DNA of 64,000 bases from assembly GCA_030435675.1 (NCBI GenBank), contig CM059621.1:12090001-12154000 (forward strand). Reading direction: 5' to 3'. A model generated the notes under the pieces. The model was not told the DNA's origin. It made no database searches and worked only from the letters and a program-made list of their open reading frames with translations. Every line of letters starts with the position of its first letter. Position 1 is the stretch's first letter. Both the position numbers and the translations under genes were made by a program. The stretch comes from Steinernema hermaphroditum (Eukaryota > Nematoda > Chromadorea > Rhabditida > Steinernematidae). This document shows, piece after piece, positions 58,185 through 64,000 of the stretch.

Positions 58185-59246
58185 ATGCAGTCATTCTTCC
58201 CTCTCGAAGCGCTCCTTACGGTCGATTGTGATTCAGCGTCACGTCCTCTTCGCGCGTCACCGACAATGTGCTGTACAAGGAAGAAGCCCCGATCGGCTCC
58301 GACTCCGGCTCCATCGCCGGCTATCAAAAACAAGAAAGATGTAAGTTCCATCTTCCCCTCTTATTTCCAACTGCATTTTTCAGAATCCACTGCCAAAGCC
58401 ACCCCTTGCTTTGCCCTGTACAGGAGGCATGACTGGAGAGACGTCGACGAATCCCGACACAAGTACATTGTCCGCATTTGAACACGGAAAGGAGATTTTA
58501 TTTTCAGCGGCTTTGAAGGTGTCCAGTATTGAGAAGCCGCAGAATGTCACCACCAACTTGGATGGCGCCGTTGCCTCGAAGAAAAACGCTGCTAAGTCGG
58601 TTAAGTCGCCCTCGCGGGAGCAGAAGCCCCAGACTGATGTGTCGGCCCCTAAGGAGAAGGCAGAAGACAGGAGTAAAGAGTTGCCTTCAAAGCAGCAGAA
58701 GCCCCGGAGTGAGGAGTCGATGCCCAAGGAGAAAGCAGAAGCCCGAGGTAAAGAGTCGCCTCAGAAGCAACAGAAGCCCAAGACTGATCAGTTGGTCCCT
58801 AAGGAGAAAGCAGAAGCTGGAAGCTCGGTGTCTAAGGAGAAAGCAGAAGCTGGAAACAAAGAGGCAGCCTCGCCTCCGAGGCAGCAGAAGCTGTTAAACA
58901 AGCAGCCATCACGGAAGGACCAGGAGCCCGGAGACAAGAAGACGCCGATGGAGAAGATGATGCCGTCGCCGCCCCAGCTGCGTCTTCAGAGCACTCGGGT
59001 GTCGGAGATCGAAGACCAGATGCCTTCCGGTGGGTCCGCCTGCTCGGCCATTGACACTAAAAAGTCCAAGGAGGTTCCCGTAAGACGGTTCATAAGTGAA
59101 TCTGTGTTCATTTTTACATTTAGGACATGACGCAACTGGACAACGAATCACAAAAATCAGAGAAGTCGCAGAAGACGCAGACATCGAACAAAACATTGAA
59201 GAGGCCGACATTTTCCACCAAAGAGGAAAATACTAAAGGGCGATAG
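58185..59246 (+). CDS. Lysine/glutamate-rich repeat protein
   Basis: Exons 58185-58340, 58384-59079 and 59124-59246 join in phase 0 to 324 residues. The body has imperfect repeats of PKEKAEA-type units with KQQKP and SPxKQQKPK between them, all strongly charged and probably disordered. The start is uncertain: Met at 58185, or MCCTRKKPR at 58266. Within exon 2 a 45-nt stretch (58462-58506) begins GTACAT and ends TTATTTTCAG, so it is probably a further intron in frame, giving about 309 residues. CTRKKP near the N-terminus recalls CVRKKTP in the gene at 1686-2741. No domain is recognised. The 3' end continues into the duplicated block 59225-59744. Confidence 0.7.
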
Positions 59247-59744
59247 AGATCATACTGTGGGTGTCCGCTTTTTTTGATCTATGAGCAGAATAAAGTCTAC
59301 GTTGTCTTTAGTTCACAGTTATTCCGCAGCTTCATCAGTATCGACATAGCAAAGAATCATCGCCTGATCTTGCATAGATCGACCTTTTGTAGGTGGATCG
59401 GGCACTCTTGGGCCACAAGGGATCTATTTTTGCGTACAGTGCCTTCTTTCCTTATCTAAACGGCACTTATTCATAACCTTCCCCTTTGCCAAGTACTGTA
59501 ATTACTAGAGTACATCGAGTATTGGCTATTAATCACAGTGAATAACGCGCATAGTCTTTACTCGCCAAAACGTTTATATGACACCACTGCATTAGTGTCA
59601 TAAACGAATACGTCTTTCTTGCAAGTAAGCGGCTCAAGAAGCCAGTAAATAGGTTTAATTGTGTACAATATTGTTGGAGTAATTCGCTCGATTACCGCTC
59701 ATCCCCGTCATAATGATCCTCTTAATCGTTTGTTTGGAGAGACG
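59225..59744 (+). repeat. Duplicated block copy 2: 3' end of the lysine-rich gene and flank
   Basis: Counterpart of 55380-55803. It includes the last seven codons of the lysine-rich gene, its 3' flank and a short palindrome, ATGACAC...GTGTCAT. Confidence 0.85.
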
Positions 59745-61838
59745 TCACCGACTCTTCTTTTTGCATAATCCTCTGCAGGACTCTCGACCGCGAGATTAAC
59801 AATCGAGTTTGCGCTTTTCTATTCAACTCCTCCTTTGACGTCACTTTGCAAATCCATTTGTGCGCCAATTTGCGCGAAAAGTGTCGCGGAGAAGAGGTCC
59901 AATGCGGTCAGTTAGCTTGCGCCGGTAATTTCCGGCGGAGTTCGCCACGCTTTAGCGACGCTCGATTGCAGCGAACTGATTCGATTAAGTGCCGGACGGC
60001 CATGCGTCTTTTTTGACTTCCGCCGGGCTCCTCCTTGGTGCCGTCTAGACTCTCCACAAGGAACGGTTTGGCGAGAAAGTACACGGAAATTGCAAAAAAT
60101 TAATCGGCTAAATGAAGGGAGAAGACAGAGAGGTGGAGGCTATAAAGGGAGGAGGAAGGAAGTCGCCGTGTGGAAACGTTGCGGATTCTTCTTTTCTCTC
60201 CCTGCCGAGACGACACTCATTTCTCATTCTTAAAATTAGCGGCTACTGGAGCGATGTACCGGATTAAAAGGACAGCTTTTAGGGATTCTATGCGGACCTT
60301 TAGGAGTGGCTACTTAGGGTTGCACGACATAAACGTCGTCGGGGCCCTTTAATTTTGTACTTTCGACATGGGTTTTGCGTAAGGAAGCACGTGGCGTATC
60401 GAACACGTAAAAGATGTCAACGTCGTGCATGATGTGCATGATATGTTTCTGCGCAGCGCGGCGATTATAATGTTTAGACGGCGATTAATTACATCTAAAG
60501 ACATGTAAATCCGCCGAACGGGGAAGGAACTGACGGTGGTGCGGTCAGCTGACGTTCCATGAGTAATCCGTGGAATATTCCGGATGTTTTAGAAACGAAG
60601 CTTTTAACGATGTATCTGAAAGCTTCCAAATTTGTTTGTGCTAAGGAAGTGCCGCTTTTCTTCCTCTCTTTACATTGCATGATCCTTGAAATAGCGGATT
60701 TCATTCGGGGTATAAGACGTTTGGATGAGGAAAACGTTCTTTGAGACGATCTGAATACTTTGATGTCATTGACGAAATGATATTTTTGGAAAGAGTGAAA
60801 CCTACCACTGAAGAAGCTACCAATTCTAATAGTACGCCGTGCCTTCTATCACTATTTTCATTACGGTGGGTAAATTTCTGTCGCTAATTCGATTCTTCGA
60901 TTCTAAAATGCTCCGATTAAGTCGCGATTCGCTAGATACTGGAAGACAATCAATTATCATATGCAAGCGTTTTTAATTCTATGGAATTATGGATTGGAAC
61001 TAGTTACAGAAAAAAGGAATGAGATGTACCGCTTAAGACGAAGTTTTTCGAATACCTCATTTGATTAAATGAGGCTACCTAAAACCGAACATATGGTCAA
61101 TGGCGGTTGAGTACTTTCTTCTAAATCTAATTAATTTCTGTTCGGAAATGATTTTTCGAAAATCCACAAGTGGCGGGGCACCACGAATACATAATTATTG
61201 TATTATACGCTCTACTCGTTGTTTTATTTCAACAAAATTCCCATTTCTTATATCGGTTATTTTTATGCGGTCTTTAATGAGATAGTTCCATGTGAAATGA
61301 ATACAGAACTCCATACTCCGTTCGGGCCGTCAGAAGTACTAGAATATCAGCAAAACTGTCAATACTTGAAATACATGGGCATGAACCTAAGCCGAAGTTA
61401 AGACAAGCCTAGATGTTAGGTCCGTTCCAAAAAATGAATGAATAGCTTGCCTGCGGTTCGCCCGCAGCATAAATATTGTAGACGTGTTACTTTTACATGT
61501 TTCAAAGGTGATCCATGTCAACAAGAATCAATCAAACTAATGGTTCTGCGTCATATTCTGATCGTTTTGACACGAGAAGTACGCTGAGATAGGGAATACA
61601 GGAACCGGCGCGAAAACGGCCACCCTGAGTAGCACGCGGCCGATTACGGTACTGCCGGTCGTTTCGAATCTACTGGAAGGACGATTTCACGATGATTATT
61701 TTATTGTTCATTTCATAACCAATTTCATTTATGCTCCTTTATTTTATTCTCATTTTCCATCCTACAATTTTCCATGGATGATCGATAGCCAATGCATGGA
61801 GAGGTAGGTATAAAGCACGGCCATGGATCGGGGTGATA
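59745..61838. other. Intergenic, nothing recognised
   Basis: No supported gene in about 2 kb. Frames of 60-70 codons occur but lack features. Confidence 0.45.
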
Positions 61839-62547
61839 GTCATAACCAGTGATGGGTTTCGAGACTCGAAATTTCGAGATTTTGGACCGAGATTTCGAGA
61901 TCGAGACCGAGATCGAGATCGAGACTCGAAAAGTTTCGAGATCGAGACCGAGACTCGAAAGGTTTCGAGACCGAGACCGAGAATCGAGACCGAGACTCGG
62001 GAAATTTCGAGATCGAGACCGAGAGTCTCGAAAATTTTGAATGAAGATCGAAGAAATTGGGTCTCGTGTGGAGAACAACGAACAGTATCCAGCTCACTTC
62101 ACCGTCATCTATATCGGAGTGTCGGAGTGCTCTGCAGAACTCTGCAGAACCGGAGCGAGTCTTTTCAAAACTAACGGACTTGCTATCCAACCCAAAGCGC
62201 GCTCGGCTGAACGACACCACAGTCACACGTCTAGTGAACGTTCGTCAGAATATTGCAAGCAGGAAGCTGGAAGCAAGGGAAGTAGAGGACACAGAAGAAT
62301 CGGATGACAGTGAAGATTCAGAAGGCGATTTAGACACTATTTGTTGATTGTTTGTTTGAAATTGTTCCCTTTTTGTTTGAACTGTTTGAAATTATTCCTT
62401 TTTGCAAGTCATAAAGTAAAATTTTTCGAGACCGAGACCGAGTCTCGATGGCTTCGAGACCGAGATCGAGACTCGAAAAGTTTCGAGACCGAGAACCGAA
62501 ACCGAGACTCGGCGAAATTTCGAGCGAGACCCATCACTGGTCATAAC
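61839..62547 (+). mobile_element. Internally deleted hAT transposon
   Basis: The element spans 61847-62539, flanked by the perfect 8-bp target-site duplication GTCATAAC (61839-61846, 62540-62547), as expected for hAT. Ends are CAGTGATGGG and CCCATCACTG. Subterminal regions are dense arrays of GAGACCGAGATCGAGACTCG motifs. The interior frame 62057-62347 encodes ERVFSKLTDLLSNPKRARL then TRLVNVRQNIAS, the conser-ved C-terminal dimerisation motif of hAT transposases. The catalytic part is gone, so the element is non-autonomous. Confidence 0.88.
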
Positions 62548-64000
62548 CAATGCATAACCATTTACGGGCTGTCCATAAGTGAAAATGACTGTTCATGAGG
62601 ATGGTCATGATCAGGCTGATCCTGATCCATATCTGAAGCCATGAAATATGGCATTAGTCCTGAACTTATCGTTATGGCCACGTTTTACAAAAGTACAGTA
62701 CGGTCAATAATTATTTCGTTACACTTCACACTCGATTTCGCAAGAGTGCGAACATTTCTCCCAAAAAGTGCTTTTCATTAAGCTCACTTAACTCTAATGT
62801 TCCGGCCAACCAATGACCAAACTACACATAAAATCCATTTCGCAAATCCACTTCGCAAACAACGCCGAAGTTTTCCCAGTGATATCATAAAAACTCTCGA
62901 CTTCTAAGAGCTCTCCGTTTATAGCCTCCGAGAAGTTCTCCGTTTTTCCCAACGCATCCTCTTGCAAGGCCTAATAGAAGTCGTTCGGCTCACGTCGATC
63001 AGCTGACGATCCGCTCGTCATCGTGTTTTTTGTCTTGCGACGCTGTTTTGTCTTCTCGCGTTGGGAGGAAATTGCCTTCCATGCCGTTCATTCTAGCTCA
63101 TTTTCCATTAAATCGCATCATCTGATGTCCTTTGAGCAGTGCGCCTTCCCTAATCTCTCAATCGGTGCTCCAGTCGCCGACTCCATAATTACAGCCCTTT
63201 CCCCGAAATATCCCCAACTTCTACCCGCAATTTTCTTGTCTCGCCGTCTTCCATCAAAACGCAACGGTCCACACACACAGAAACGCCCTCGCCATGGGGC
63301 AGAAGTCGTCGGAAACGTTCGCCTAGTAGCGATAAGTGTTTCCAATTAATTCATCTCCCACGTCGCTGCATGACAACTCCGCATAATTCTACGTCGGGAC
63401 TACTTCCTCATTTCGGACGAGGTGTTCCGAAACGTTTCTATGAATGATGATGGGAGGCGAAAAAGTGATAATTAACATCGTATCGAAAAAACATCTTATT
63501 TGGGAGATTTATGTTGGAAACGAAAGACGCCGAGGGAAATCGCTTCATTTGGCCATGTAGTCGATTCCATTTCACAGGCTGGACTTGGATGCACTTGCAC
63601 TTTGCGTGAGACTTTTCTAGAACGGAGATTACTTGCCATGGAGCTTGAAGTTACCCATGCCCAAAGTGACTATCATGATGTCGATAGAATGGTGGTGGGT
63701 ATCCATTTTCTTTGATAAGTAAGCGCCGTTTTTGATGATATAAATGAGACGTTTCATATGGACGTCCTGTTTAATACTATGATATGTATACAAGATAATG
63801 GACCTTTAATCACCTTTGCAGTTAGGATGTGCACTTTATACACTTTATAGGCAGTTAGGCACTTTATAAGTATACGTCAGGTGTTTCTTGATTGAATAAC
63901 CACGTTTCCAAAGTTCAGTCGCACGGGATCACCTGCCCGTTAATAATTTCGCACATTGGGGTATCGGAGAAGGCGACAGTAGGCGAAACCGATTTATGGT
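62548..64000. other. Intergenic, nothing recognised
   Basis: No supported gene. Near 63830-63870 CACTTTATA recurs four times in 45 bp. Confidence 0.45.

Overview
The window is nuclear DNA of a free-living-type nematode, most likely a rhabditid (clade V). Most introns are 42-57 nt with GT..TTTCAG borders. It carries Sra-superfamily chemoreceptors, UNC-93-like and SLC17 transporters, a CYP44-type P450 and an F-box protein, and it has probable trans-splice acceptors directly before start codons. The species cannot be named from the sequence. I assembled the gene models by hand from splice signals and reading-frame phase; exon coordinates are in the entries.

Layout. 1.7-12.9 kb: a lysine-rich membrane-anchored protein, two Sra-type receptors, a small CaaX-box protein, an SLC17-type transporter and a 53-residue secreted-peptide precursor. 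16.2-19.9 kb: a complete 17-exon DHX34/SMGL-2 type DEAH-box helicase. 20.4-33.6 kb: two inverted copies of a reduced Lon-protease-like gene, enclosing an F-box gene, about 5 kb without recognisable genes, an LRR surface protein and a truncated P450 copy. 33.6-37 kb: repeats, a tRNA-like element, a 500-bp foldback transposon and gene fragments. 37-42.8 kb: an intact mitochondrial-type P450, TIPRL/TIP41 and a third Sra-type receptor. 44.3-46.2 kb: a MULE transposon whose ends are inverted minisatellites. 50-59.3 kb: three tandem UNC-93-like transporters and a second lysine-rich gene, duplicated as a unit. 61.8-62.5 kb: an internally deleted hAT element with an 8-bp target-site duplication.

The most unusual system is the Lon-like pair. 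Both proteins align along the Lon AAA+ and protease domains and keep the catalytic Ser-Lys pair at exactly the family spacing of 43 residues. Both have lost the Walker A P-loop, the sensor-2 arginine and the N-terminal LON substrate domain. They look like ATP-independent or regulatory Lon derivatives. Each is followed by a decaying second copy of its last two exons.

Other themes are local duplication with differing intron content (UNC-93-like and receptor paralogs), a very recent 0.76-kb duplication of the 3' half of the P450 gene, and several transposons whose boundaries and target-site duplications can be read directly.
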